A stretch of 24,760 bases of DNA from DATFKA01 sp042095835 (lineage in GTDB: Bacteria > Bacteroidota > Bacteroidia > Chitinophagales > Saprospiraceae): NCBI GenBank assembly GCA_042095835.1, contig JBELML010000094.1, positions 1 to 24,760 of the forward strand, written 5' to 3'. Every line of letters starts with the position of its first letter. Within the stretch, counting starts at the first letter, position 1. The notes under the pieces were generated by a model. The model was given only the letters and a program-made list of their open reading frames with translations, made no database searches and was not told the origin of the DNA. The translations under genes were made by a program, and so were the position numbers. This document shows, in pieces, positions 1 through 8,754 of the stretch.

Positions 1-2
1 AT

Positions 3-1914
3 GCTACTTATATAGGTTCTGGTACTACTGGTACTGCTAAGAATGAGCACGCTCTATTGTTCCGTGATGGTACAAGAGGTCGCTACTCTAACTCTATCTT
101 TACTGACTTTGCTAACTTCGCTATCCAAGTTGAAGACCGTGCTTCTGGTACAGATTCTCGCTCTTACATGGAAGCAGGTGAATTAGTTCTTTCTGATAAT
201 GTTTGGTTCGGTTTCGGTGAAGGAAACGAATTGAATGCAGGTGACAACGGTTTCATCCAAGCTACTGATGATGCGGAAGACCCAACTGCTCAGTTCTTGA
301 TCGATCACTTGGCTAACAACCGTAACTCAGTTGCTGATCCACAACTAGGTGGTATCTCTCGTACAAGCGATGGTGGATACGACCCTGTACCATCTCGCTT
401 CGGCCCTGCTTATTCAGTAAGTGGTGCTTCTGTTCCTGCTGATGATTTCTATACGTCTGTACGATTCAAAGGTGCTTTCTGTTCTGATGGTGCTTGGATT
501 GCTGATTGGACAGCTCTTGATGCATATGGTATCCTTGCATCTGATGTAGTTTATGCTGATGCAGAAGGTGATGATGCATGTGATGTTGTTGTTGCGGAAG
601 TTAGAAAAGTAGTAAGAGATGCTGACCTAGGAACAGGCACTTATACTTGGTCTGCTGATACAACTTATGTTTTAGATGGTTTCGTCTTCTTAGAAGACGG
701 TGGTTCTTTGACTATCGAAGCTGGTACAGTAGTTAAAGGTGCTGCTATTCCATCTACGGATGATTTAGCTTCTACTTTAATCATCGCTCGTGGTGCTACC
801 ATCGAAGCATGTGGTACTGTTGATGCTCCAATTATCTTCACTGCTGAAGATGATGATGTAAATGATCCTTCTGATGTTGATTTCGAAGAGCGTGGCCTAT
901 GGGGTGGTTTAATCATCCTCGGTAATGCAACTATCACTGACGAAGCAACTACTGAAGCTGTAGAAGGTTTGGATGCTAACGATCCTCGTTCTGAGTACGG
1001 TGGTGACGACGATGGTGACAGTTCTGGTAACCTTTGCTACGTTTCTATCCGCCATGGTGGTGCTGAATTAGCGCCTGGTGATGAAATCAACGGTTTGACA
1101 CTTGGTGCAGTTGGTTCTGGTACTGGATTAAACTACATCGAAGTTATCTCTAACTCTGATGATGGTATCGAGTTCTTCGGTGGTACAGCTTCTATCAAGA
1201 ACTTCTCTATTGCCTTCTGTGGTGATGACGCTCTTGACTGGGATACCGGTTGGAGAGGTAACGCACAGTTTGGTTTCGTACTTCAGTCTGATGACGCAGG
1301 TGATAATGCTGCTGAAATGGATGGTGCTAAGCCGGATGCTAATACTCCATCTTCTAACCCACAAGTTTACAATGTAACTTACGTTGGTTCAGGAACTGAT
1401 GGTGTTGCTAAAAACGAGCACGCCCTATTGTTCCGTGATGGTACAAGAGGTCGCTACTCTAACTCAATCTTCACTGACTTCGCTAACTTCGCTATCCAAG
1501 TTGAAGACCGTGCTTCAGGTGTAGATTCTCGTTCTTACATGGAAGCGGGTGAGTTAGTAATTTCTAATAACATCTGGTTTGGATTTGGTGAAGGTTCTGA
1601 ATTGAATGCCGGTGACAATGGTATTATCCAAGCAACTGATGATGCTGAAGACCCAACTGCTCAGTTCTTGATCGACCACTTAGCTGCCAATGGTAACTCA
1701 ATCGAAGATCCTCAATTAGGAGGTATTTCTCGTGACAACGATCTTGGATTAGATCCTCGTCCATCTGCTGATGGTCCTGCCTATGTTCAAGATGCACGTG
1801 AGCTATATCCACTTGATGATGATTTCTTCACTCCTGTATTATTCCGTGGTGCATTCTGTGCATCTGGTGTATGGATTGCTGATTGGACTGCATTAGCTCA
1901 ATATGGTATCCTAG
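3..1914 (+). repeat. Long in-frame tandem repeat inside the T9SS gene (unit about 1371 bp)
   Basis: The partial unit at 3-543 aligns with about 1374-1914. The offset is 1371 bp over most of the length (for example TTGTTCCGTGATGG at 57 and 1428) and becomes 1377 bp near the end (GCTGATTGGA at 501 and 1878), a 2-codon indel. Stretches such as 57-105 are almost identical at DNA level, and most other differences are synonymous. The complete unit runs from about 600 to 1914 (about 438 residues) plus a short acidic linker. More units probably lie upstream of the window. Confidence 0.9.
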
Positions 1915-2264
1915 GTGAAGACATTCCATTCGTAGGAACTGGTGATATGATGGGTTGTGATTTAGCAACGAGCACTGAATCTTTAGTAAAGTCTGAAAAC
2001 GGCTACAACTTGATCCAGAATGCGCCAAACCCAGCTACTAATATTACTCAGATTTCATTCGAAATACCACGTACTGCTACAATTGACTTAGTCGTTTATG
2101 ACATCAATGGTAAAGTAGTGGCTAACTTGATTTCAAGAGAGCAAAGAGCTGCTGGTACATACAATGTAAACTATGATGTTTCTAATCTACAAAGCGGAAT
2201 CTACTTCTATACTTTAACAAGTGAAGATGTACGTATTTCAAAACCAATGGTAGTGAAGAGATAA
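3..2264 (+). CDS. Secreted repeat protein with T9SS type A sorting domain (5' end outside the window)
   Basis: The frame is open to the left edge, so the gene is 5'-truncated by the window; a TTG at 57 is not the start, because the codons before it match the second repeat copy. 753 codons are visible. Residues 1-180 are the end of one long repeat and residues about 200-637 are a complete one (WSADTTYVLDGFVFLEDGG, then GLWGGLIILGNA, DDGIEFFGGT, FRDGTRGRYSNSIFTDFANF, closing in WIADWTAL-YGIL). Repeated short beta-strand/turn patterns suggest a right-handed beta-helix. Residues about 666-753 are a typical T9SS tail (NLIQNAPNPATNITQISFEI, then GIYFYTL, ending KPMVVKR). Known of the family: such tails direct export across the outer membrane and surface anchoring or release. 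The protein is Asp/Gly rich, perhaps calcium-binding (inference). Codon choice is strongly skewed to GGT, GCT, TCT, AAC and CGT, unlike its neighbours, suggesting high expression. Adhesin or substrate-binding roles are possible; the function is unknown. Confidence 0.9.
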   Translation, partial: ATYIGSGTTGTAKNEHALLFRDGTRGRYSNSIFTDFANFAIQVEDRASGTDSRSYMEAGELVLSDNVWFGFGEGNELNAGDNGFIQATDDAEDPTAQFLIDHLANNRNSVADPQLGGISRTSDGGYDPVPSRFGPAYSVSGASVPADDFYTSVRFKGAFCSDGAWIADWTALDAYGILASDVVYADAEGDDACDVVVAEVRKVVRDADLGTGTYTWSADTTYVLDGFVFLEDGGSLTIEAGTVVKGAAIPSTDDLASTLIIARGATIEACGTVDAPIIFTAEDDDVNDPSDVDFEERGLWGGLIILGNATITDEATTEAVEGLDANDPRSEYGGDDDGDSSGNLCYVSIRHGGAELAPGDEINGLTLGAVGSGTGLNYIEVISNSDDGIEFFGGTASIKNFSIAFCGDDALDWDTGWRGNAQFGFVLQSDDAGDNAAEMDGAKPDANTPSSNPQVYNVTYVGSGTDGVAKNEHALLFRDGTRGRYSNSIFTDFANFAIQVEDRASGVDSRSYMEAGELVISNNIWFGFGEGSELNAGDNGIIQATDDAEDPTAQFLIDHLAANGNSIEDPQLGGISRDNDLGLDPRPSADGPAYVQDARELYPLDDDFFTPVLFRGAFCASGVWIADWTALAQYGILGEDIPFVGTGDMMGCDLATSTESLVKSENGYNLIQNAPNPATNITQISFEIPRTATIDLVVYDINGKVVANLISREQRAAGTYNVNYDVSNLQSGIYFYTLTSEDVRISKPMVVKR

Positions 2265-2576
2265 TGTACTGAATTTATGGATAATAGAGGGCTAATTTAC
2301 AGCCTTCTATTATTCAAAATTTAACGTACAGTTATTATACGAAATAGACTGAGCCGAAGAGACTTCAATATATTTGTGGTCTCTTTTGCTTTTTTACAAA
2401 CATTAGATTTATGAAATGAGCATGAACTTTTTTGATCAACTTCTAACCAACTATCAAGATTAAAAAGTTTTTGCAAACCTACTGGCCGTAATAAAGCAGG
2501 CGTGAGCAGAGCAGTTGCAACTTGGTAAATTTTGCGATTGCTTTCAGGAATCATTACAATTTTTAAAATAAGGAAA
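2265..2576 (+). other. Intergenic region between the T9SS gene and the receptor gene
   Basis: These 312 bp hold a hairpin near the left end (separate entry), then AT-rich sequence. A perfect 10-bp palindrome AGTTGCAACT lies at 2513-2522, about 55 bp before the receptor start, and TAAATTTTG at 2526-2534 is one base off the Bacteroidota -7 pattern TAnnTTTG. These may be an operator and promoter for the receptor (inference, weak). No credible small ORF was seen. Confidence 0.4.
2278..2316 (+). terminator. Hairpin terminator after the T9SS gene
   Basis: Arms 2281-2293 (ATAATAGAGGGCT) and 2301-2313 (AGCCTTCTATTAT) pair over 13 bp with one G-T wobble and a 7-nt loop, extendable by about 3 pairs outward. 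It starts about 14 nt after the stop codon. No long T-run follows, so it may be a weak terminator or an mRNA 3'-end stabiliser. Confidence 0.6.
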
Positions 2577-5465
2577 ATGCTTAAAAATCTACTTTTAACT
2601 GTTGTACTACTCTCCATCGGATTAGTGGTTTCCGCTCAGGACAATGGTACTATCCGCGGAAAATTGACAGAATCCACCTATGGTGAAGCAGTTATGTATG
2701 CCAACGTAACCCTACAAAGTGACCCTAGTACAGGGTCTGAAACGGATTTGGATGGTAATTATGAGATTTCTCTACCAGCAGGAACTTACACCATCGTCGC
2801 TTCTTATGTAGGATTAGCAGACAAAATTATAACTGATGTCATTGTTTCTTCAGGTGAAGTAATAGTGATTGACATTTTAATGGAAGAAGTAGTAGAGGTC
2901 ATTGGCGGCGAAGATGGACCAATCACTATTACGGCAGAAGCGCTTAATAATACCGAGAATGCCATTCTAAGTATTCAAAGAAAAGCAACAACGATCCAGG
3001 ATGGTATTTCTGCCAAAGAAATCAGTCGATTTAGCGCAGGGAACGCCGCAGATGCCATGAAAAGAGTAACTGGTGCTTCAGTAGTAGATGGAAAGTACGT
3101 ATTCGTGCGTGGTTTAGGTGACCGCTATTCCTCAGCTCAATTAAATGGGCAACAATTACCAAGTACGGACCCTTACCGAAACTCTATGCAATTAGATTTA
3201 ATACCTGCTAATTTGCTGGATAATGTAATTGCTTCCAAGACCTTTACACCAGATCAGCCTGGTAATTTTACTGGGGGTAATGTCAATTTAGTCACCAAGT
3301 CTTTCCCTGAGCAGTTTACCATTTCTGCTTCTATTTCTTTAGGTTATAATACCCAAAGTTCCTTACAGGATGATTTCCTAACCCACCGTGGTGGAGATAC
3401 AGATTGGTTGGGATATGATGATGGAACCCGTGACTTGCCTGCAGCATTAATGTCTGAAACTTATTTAACAGGCGTGAGTGCCGCTTCTGCAAGTAGAGCA
3501 AGGGGCGATGAAGAATTGGCCAACCTACTCGATGATGCTGCTCGCTCTTTAAGTCAACAGCATGAGCCCAATTTTATGACCTCCCAATTAAACCAAAATT
3601 ACTCCTTATCAATAGGTAACCAATATTCTCTAGGTGGAGCGAAACTTGGTGTTATTTTCGGAGGTAATTTCAGAAGAAATTTTCAATTGTATAATGATGG
3701 TGTATTTTCTTACTGGGAAAATACCGATTCAGAGGCCCCTAGTTTAAATATTGATCGGAATCTGGCAGATAGAAGAGGTACTGAATCTCCTCAATTAGGT
3801 GGATTTGGTAGTGTATCGTTAAAATTTGGTGATCGCATTCAATCTAAAGTAAGTCTAATTGGTATCTACAATCACATAGCAGATAAGGACTCCCGTCTCC
3901 TTGAAGGAAGCTTCCCTGCAATTATTTCAGGCAACGGTATCTTCCAAACACGTACCCTACGTTTTAGAGAACGTGAATTTCAAGACTACCAAATCAGCGG
4001 AGAGCACGTATTTGGTGATGGTGGCATCAAATTTGAATGGGGAGGAAGTTATGTACAGACTACTCAGGATGATCCTGATTTCCGCCAATTTTCGAATACT
4101 TTCCGAATCAGAAACAATACGGATACGCTATATTTTATTTCACCTGCTGAATTTGACCTCCCTTTCCACTTCTACCGTGATTTAAAAGATGAGCAATATA
4201 GTTACAAAGCGGATTTAACGATTCCATTCGCTCAGAACGATAGTACTGGAAGTCGATTTAATGAATTCAAATTTGGATTCTTCTATTCTGATAAAGATCG
4301 GGTCTTCAACGATAACGTCAATCAAATCCAGTTGGGTCGGTCTGAGAACTATGCTGGCGATGCTGACATCTTCTTCGGAGATGACAACCTTGGTATCATT
4401 GACTTTGATCCAGAAGCTCGTTTACCTTATACGATTGGTCTTTTCCCAATCAACTTTGCAAAAGCTACAGATGAAAACTCCTATACTGGTTTTGAAACTG
4501 TTACCTCTTTCTACGGTATGGTCAACTATGATTTCAAACTCTTTAAATTGATCCTTGGAGCAAGAGTGGAGCAAACAGATATCGCCTTGAGAAACAAAGC
4601 GGATGATGAAGCAAGTATCGAGGAAACCGATTTCTTACCTTCTGTAAATGTAATCTATCCGTTGACGAAGGATATGAACTTGAGAGCTTCTTTCACGCAA
4701 ACCTTGGCTCGTCCAAATATGCGGGAGCTAGCACCATTTGAGTCTTTCGATTTTGGGGGTGACTTCCGTATTCAGGGTAATGTCGATTTAGATCGTACCT
4801 TGATTCAGAACTATGATTTGCGTTGGGAATTGTATCCAAGACCAGGTGAATTATTTGCTGTATCTGCTTACTACAAAAACTTTAACAATCCTATCGTAAC
4901 CGCTTTTGTTCCTGAAGCAGCTAACCCACTAATTAGGTACGAGAATGTGGATAATGCAACTGTTTACGGTATTGAGTTAGAAGCGCGTAAGAAGCTTGAT
5001 TTCATCAGTCCAGCTTTAGAGAAATTTAAGTTCTCTGCCAACTTCTCTTTAATTGAATCAGAAGTTGATATAGCAGAGACGGAGCAAGCCATCATTGATC
5101 AATTCATTCCAGAAAAAGGAAATACTAGACCATTCCAAGGTCAATCTCCTTTCTTACTTAATGTAGCCTTAGGCTATAACGATTTTGATAAAGGATGGGA
5201 TGCAATTCTGGCCTTAAATGTATTTGGTGAGCGTCTAGACGCTATTTCTGAAGGTCGTAACCCTGACGTATATGAGCAACCTCGCCCTCAGCTAGATTTT
5301 GCAGTATCTAAAAAATTGACAGATCGATGGTCAATCAAGGTTACTGCTCAAAACTTATTAAACCCTGAGACTCGTACGACCATGACCTTCAAAGATCAGG
5401 ATTATGACATTACTAGTTTCAGACGTGGCCAGACTTTTGGATTGAAACTTGCTTATACGATGTAA
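2577..5465 (+). CDS. TonB-dependent outer membrane receptor with carboxypeptidase-like regulatory domain
   Basis: The ATG at 2577 is chosen because it begins a clear signal peptide (MLKNLLLTVVLLSIGLVVSA, cleaved near Gln21); the longer frame from 2532 would hide it. The protein is 962 aa. Residues about 24-105 form a carboxypeptidase-regulatory-like beta-sandwich (GTIRGKLTES, DLDGNYEISLPAGTYTI). Residues about 135-245 are the plug (ADAMKRVTGASVVDGKYVFV, RGLGDRYSSAQLNGQQLPST, NFTGGNVNLVTK). The rest is a beta-barrel ending in an aromatic-rich strand (FGLKLAYTM). Known of the family: TonB/ExbBD-energised uptake of large or scarce substrates. No SusD-like gene follows, so a classic SusCD glycan pair is not supported. 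The neighbouring T9SS surface protein could be a partner (inference from adjacency). The substrate is not predictable. Confidence 0.93.
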   Translation: MLKNLLLTVVLLSIGLVVSAQDNGTIRGKLTESTYGEAVMYANVTLQSDPSTGSETDLDGNYEISLPAGTYTIVASYVGLADKIITDVIVSSGEVIVIDILMEEVVEVIGGEDGPITITAEALNNTENAILSIQRKATTIQDGISAKEISRFSAGNAADAMKRVTGASVVDGKYVFVRGLGDRYSSAQLNGQQLPSTDPYRNSMQLDLIPANLLDNVIASKTFTPDQPGNFTGGNVNLVTKSFPEQFTISASISLGYNTQSSLQDDFLTHRGGDTDWLGYDDGTRDLPAALMSETYLTGVSAASASRARGDEELANLLDDAARSLSQQHEPNFMTSQLNQNYSLSIGNQYSLGGAKLGVIFGGNFRRNFQLYNDGVFSYWENTDSEAPSLNIDRNLADRRGTESPQLGGFGSVSLKFGDRIQSKVSLIGIYNHIADKDSRLLEGSFPAIISGNGIFQTRTLRFREREFQDYQISGEHVFGDGGIKFEWGGSYVQTTQDDPDFRQFSNTFRIRNNTDTLYFISPAEFDLPFHFYRDLKDEQYSYKADLTIPFAQNDSTGSRFNEFKFGFFYSDKDRVFNDNVNQIQLGRSENYAGDADIFFGDDNLGIIDFDPEARLPYTIGLFPINFAKATDENSYTGFETVTSFYGMVNYDFKLFKLILGARVEQTDIALRNKADDEASIEETDFLPSVNVIYPLTKDMNLRASFTQTLARPNMRELAPFESFDFGGDFRIQGNVDLDRTLIQNYDLRWELYPRPGELFAVSAYYKNFNNPIVTAFVPEAANPLIRYENVDNATVYGIELEARKKLDFISPALEKFKFSANFSLIESEVDIAETEQAIIDQFIPEKGNTRPFQGQSPFLLNVALGYNDFDKGWDAILALNVFGERLDAISEGRNPDVYEQPRPQLDFAVSKKLTDRWSIKVTAQNLLNPETRTTMTFKDQDYDITSFRRGQTFGLKLAYTM

Positions 5466-5487
5466 AGCTAGTTGAGCTATTTGCTGG

Positions 5488-5534
5488 AAAAGAAATGAGT
5501 CATCTCGAATAATTCGAGATGACTCATTTCTTTT
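5488..5534. terminator. Bidirectional terminator between receptor and carboxypeptidase genes
   Basis: A perfect 22-bp stem: 5488-5509 pairs with 5513-5534 across a 3-nt loop. The right arm runs into T6 (5531-5536) and the left arm starts with A4, so each strand has a U-rich tail. It sits between the two convergent stop codons (5465 and 5573). Confidence 0.92.
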
Positions 5535-5572
5535 TTGACATTTCAGGTCCTATTGGCTCCTAGTTTGCAATA

Positions 5573-7045
5573 TTAATATTTTGCAGGTTGACCTTTAGAA
5601 TCAGTTTGCTGAATGAATTCTCTGATATGCTCATTCGCCAATTCTAAATCAGCTCTTCGAAGATACATCATATGCCCGCTACGATAGCCCTCAAAACGCA
5701 TGCGATCTTTCATACGGCCACTTGGATCAAGATGCCACATAGTATATTTGGCATTGAAATAAGTAGTAGCACCATCAAAATAACCTGATTGAACCATCAC
5801 TTTGAGATAGGGATTCTGAGCCATAGCCTGACGTAGATTTTCACCCGTCTGATCACCACTACGATCCCAAGGACGAACCGGGCCAAACATATTATACTTC
5901 ACATCAGTATGATAGTTCAATTCATTTTTAAAATAATAGTTAATCGCAGGTGTAAAAGAGTGTAGCCAAGAAGTCAATTCTGAATTAAAATCGGGGCGCT
6001 CCCCTCCTAGCATACGATCAATGCCTTTATAGCGAGAATCTAAGCGACCGATGGTATAACCACCCTTTTCGCGTAGAAGGTCCTTCCAAAAGAAGGCATA
6101 GCTAACATCAAGATTATGCTGCAATATCGTTTTCTTACTAAGTCCTGAGTAATAGGCCATTTTCTCTGCCATTGCATCGCGTTTCTCCGCGTCAATAAAA
6201 CCACCCATCGCCATAGCTGGTAGCAAGTCATTAATGGTAAAAGATTCTACCTCCGACAATAACTCCTCTAAATCTTTAGCTTGAAGCTCTGGTACCAAAG
6301 CCTTCTGATACCAGGCAGCTGCCGCAAAATAAGGTAGGCGATTAGCTGCTGCTACGGGGCCATCTCTTTCAACACCTAAGCCCGTAGGTGAGACTAGAAT
6401 CACCCCATTAAGGTACATCCATTGTCTATTTTGTAATTCTAGTGCCAGGCCCGAAACTCTAGTAGTTCCATAGCTCTCCCCGATCAAATATTTAGGAGAG
6501 GCCCATCTGTTTTTGCGCGTGACAAAAGTATTAATCCAGTCTGCTAAATATTTAATATCCTGGTTGACTCCAAAAAAGGTCTTTTTATCCGTTTCCTTGT
6601 CTAGTATTCTGGAGTAGCCTGTATTAACAGGATTGACAAATACAATATCTGCTACATCTAATACAGAAAAAGGATTTTCCCTCACTCCATAAGGCTGGAT
6701 AGGATAACCCTCATCATCAATTTTGAGGATTCTGGGGCCTGTATAAGCTAAATGCATCCAGACAGAGGCCGAACCAGGTCCTCCATTAAAGGAAATAAGT
6801 AATGGCCGACTGTCGCGATCTTGGACTCCGTCCCGCTCATAATAGGTATAAAAAAGAGCCGCAGTAGCTTTCCCGTCTTCATTCCAGACTGGTTGGGTAC
6901 CAGTAGTAGCGGTGTAGCTAATACGCTGTCCTTTAATGGTCGCTTGGTGCTTACTGACCACAACTGAATCTGCGGGCAGGATAGGTTGGGCAGCTAATAA
7001 AACTGCACAAAGGCAAAAAATCAGTGTTGATAATATAGATTTCAT
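5573..7045 (-). CDS. Exported S10-family serine carboxypeptidase-like protein
   Basis: The start at 7045 gives 490 aa with a clear signal peptide (MKSILSTLIFCLCAVLLAAQ); a longer frame to 7084 would add 13 residues ahead of it and is less likely. Residues 85-105 carry the S10 oxyanion-region motif (SFNGGPGSASVWMHL), residues 189-193 the nucleophile motif GESYG (Ser191), and Asp424 (SGYFDGAT) and His458 (YRSGHMMYL) complete a plausible triad. Known of the family: removal of C-terminal amino acids from peptides at acidic pH. Export suggests periplasmic or extracellular peptide turnover. It is transcribed divergently from the sulfatase gene across about 108 bp and converges on the receptor gene. 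Length fits the bacterial members. Confidence 0.9.
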   Translation of the reverse strand: MKSILSTLIFCLCAVLLAAQPILPADSVVVSKHQATIKGQRISYTATTGTQPVWNEDGKATAALFYTYYERDGVQDRDSRPLLISFNGGPGSASVWMHLAYTGPRILKIDDEGYPIQPYGVRENPFSVLDVADIVFVNPVNTGYSRILDKETDKKTFFGVNQDIKYLADWINTFVTRKNRWASPKYLIGESYGTTRVSGLALELQNRQWMYLNGVILVSPTGLGVERDGPVAAANRLPYFAAAAWYQKALVPELQAKDLEELLSEVESFTINDLLPAMAMGGFIDAEKRDAMAEKMAYYSGLSKKTILQHNLDVSYAFFWKDLLREKGGYTIGRLDSRYKGIDRMLGGERPDFNSELTSWLHSFTPAINYYFKNELNYHTDVKYNMFGPVRPWDRSGDQTGENLRQAMAQNPYLKVMVQSGYFDGATTYFNAKYTMWHLDPSGRMKDRMRFEGYRSGHMMYLRRADLELANEHIREFIQQTDSKGQPAKY

Positions 7046-7153
7046 AAATCCGATTTGGTTTTGTTTATTAGGCATAATGTACAAAAAGGTGGCGCTAGAG
7101 TAAGAAAGCTTAGACAGAATGCCTTAAATTAATCGGATAAAACCTAATCAAGA

Positions 7154-8542
7154 ATGCTAAATAAAAATATTCTCTTCCTGGGACTTACCATTTTATTGGG
7201 TCTGAGCTGTCAAACTCAACAAGAAGAAACCCTTGAAAAAGCTCCTCCCAATGTGGTCATTATCTTTTTGGATGACTCCGGATATAGCGATTTTGAGCCT
7301 TTCGGCCAAGAAACATTTAAGACACCAGGCGTGACTGAACTAGCTGCTGAAGGCTGCACCTATACCAACTTTTATGTCCCACAAGCCATCTGCTCTGCTA
7401 GTAGAGCTGCTTTACTAACGGGTTCCTATCCGGGCAGGACAAAGGTATTTAGTGCTCATCCACCTAAGGCTCGTGGGCTGGATACCATCTACCCCACCAT
7501 GGGTGAAATTTTCCAAGCAGGAGGCTACAGCACCGCTGTCTTCGGAAAATGGCATTGTGGCGACCAGGAAGATACCCGGCCTCATAATCGGGGGTTTGAT
7601 GAAAGTTGCGGCTTGATGTACTCTAACGATATGTGGAAGTACCATCCTGAGAATCCTGAATACTGGGGGCAATACCCTTTACAATTCTGGGAGAACGGGC
7701 AGGTAACCATTGAAGATGTGACCGATAAAGAGCAAGCCTACCTCACCAAATGGTATACCGAGCATGCTGTAGATTTTATCCAGAGAAACAAAGACAATCC
7801 TTTCTTATTATATGTACCTCACTCCATGCCCCATGTGCCTATATTTGCAAGTGAGGAATTTCAGGGTAAATCTGGCTTGGGCCTTTACGCTGATGTGATG
7901 CTTGAGATAGACTGGTCGGTTCAACAAATCAATCAGGCATTAAAAGATAATGGCTTGGAAGACAATACAGTAGTAATCTTGACCTCAGATAATGGTCCTT
8001 GGGTTTCCTATGGGAACCATGCAGGCACAACTCCTTTTAGAGAAGCAAAAGGCACCTCCTTTGATGGTGGCATCCGCTCAGCTTGTATCATAAAGTATCC
8101 GCCTAATATTAAGGCGGGCAGTACTTCAGATCGAACATTCTTCACCATTGATTTATTACCTAGTCTTGCTCACCTAGCAGGAATCGAACTCCCTGAGCAA
8201 GCCATTGATGGACACAACCTTTGGAATTATATTTGGGGAGACCCTAGGGCAAAAAATACCCATGAATATTATGCCTTTTCTAATAATCGCAATTTTGAAG
8301 GTGTCATGAGTGGCGATGGTCACTGGAAAATGCACCTCCCGCATAACTATCGGACCTTAGATACGGATGGAGGCGATGGTATTCCAGGCAAATATCGACA
8401 AGAAAAAACAGATACTGTACTCTACCATCTGCATGTTGATCCCATGGAGTCAGCCAATCTTTGGAAAAAAGTTCCTACCATGAGTCAACAAATGCTGTCT
8501 TATGCAATTGAACATAAAGAAAAGTTTTACAAGAAAGAATAA
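7154..8542 (+). CDS. Lipoprotein sulfatase (arylsulfatase type)
   Basis: 462 aa. The N-terminus is a lipoprotein signal ending LLGLSC (Cys19), so the enzyme is probably membrane-anchored. Residues 32-45 (PNVVIIFLDDSGYSD) carry the metal-binding Asp40-Asp41 pair. Cys80 in CSASRAALLTG is the residue converted to formylglycine in Cys-type sulfatases (C-x-A-x-R form). GKWHCG (Lys132, His134) and SDNGPW (Asp279, Asn280) supply further active-site residues. Known of the family: hydrolysis of sulfate esters on polysaccharides, steroids or aryl compounds after activation by a formylglycine-generating enzyme or anaerobic maturase, neither of which is in the window. Sulfatases are abundant in marine polysaccharide degraders. 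The substrate cannot be read from the sequence. Its stop codon touches the left end of a fold-back element. Confidence 0.93.
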   Translation: MLNKNILFLGLTILLGLSCQTQQEETLEKAPPNVVIIFLDDSGYSDFEPFGQETFKTPGVTELAAEGCTYTNFYVPQAICSASRAALLTGSYPGRTKVFSAHPPKARGLDTIYPTMGEIFQAGGYSTAVFGKWHCGDQEDTRPHNRGFDESCGLMYSNDMWKYHPENPEYWGQYPLQFWENGQVTIEDVTDKEQAYLTKWYTEHAVDFIQRNKDNPFLLYVPHSMPHVPIFASEEFQGKSGLGLYADVMLEIDWSVQQINQALKDNGLEDNTVVILTSDNGPWVSYGNHAGTTPFREAKGTSFDGGIRSACIIKYPPNIKAGSTSDRTFFTIDLLPSLAHLAGIELPEQAIDGHNLWNYIWGDPRAKNTHEYYAFSNNRNFEGVMSGDGHWKMHLPHNYRTLDTDGGDGIPGKYRQEKTDTVLYHLHVDPMESANLWKKVPTMSQQMLSYAIEHKEKFYKKE

Positions 8543-8732
8543 GTAAAACTAAAAAAATAACTTTTCGATTTTGATGGCATTTTTTGCACTCCCGAAAGCA
8601 TTCGGGATTAAAAAGCCTCGCTAATGCGCTGCATTATCTACGTTTTTTGCCTCACCTTGGCACAAATTTATCCCGACCTTGCGTCGGGAACCTGCTCGAT
8701 CAAAATACGATTCCTATTCTTTAAGTTTTACT
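8542..8732 (+). repeat. Fold-back element, copy A (191 bp, 34-nt inverted ends)
   Basis: Homologous to 19638-19843 and in the same orientation. End arms 8542-8575 and 8699-8732 are inverted repeats, perfect over the outer 9 bp (AGTAAAACT / AGTTTTACT) and the inner 8 bp (ATTTTGAT / ATCAAAAT). Inside are hairpins CCCGAA-TTCGGG (8591-8606), TAATGC-GCATTA (8622-8636) and TCCCGAC-GTCGGGA (8671-8689), and TGCC-GGCA near 8648-8662. The shared core includes TTAAAAAGCCTCGCT and CTTGGCACRAATTTATCCCG. AATA flanks both ends (8538-8541, 8733-8736), a possible 4-bp target duplication. It reads like a MITE-type or structured-RNA repeat with no coding capacity, and it separates the sulfatase gene from the metalloprotease gene. 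Confidence 0.8.
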
Positions 8733-8754
8733 AATACCATTCAAAATCAAATAA

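Noticed and set aside
57..59. TTG as start of the T9SS gene
   Set aside because: The 18 codons before it (3-56) match the second repeat copy (YIGSGTTGTAKNEHAL versus YVGSGTDGVAKNEHAL), so the frame is coding up to the window edge.
3..1914. CRISPR or minisatellite array
   Set aside because: The repeat is a single long in-frame coding unit with no short regular repeat-spacer pattern; no CRISPR-like array occurs anywhere in the window.
2321..2617. 98-codon minus-strand ORF before the receptor gene
   Set aside because: It overlaps the receptor start and signal peptide, has no recognisable domain, and fits chance translation of AT-rich intergenic DNA.
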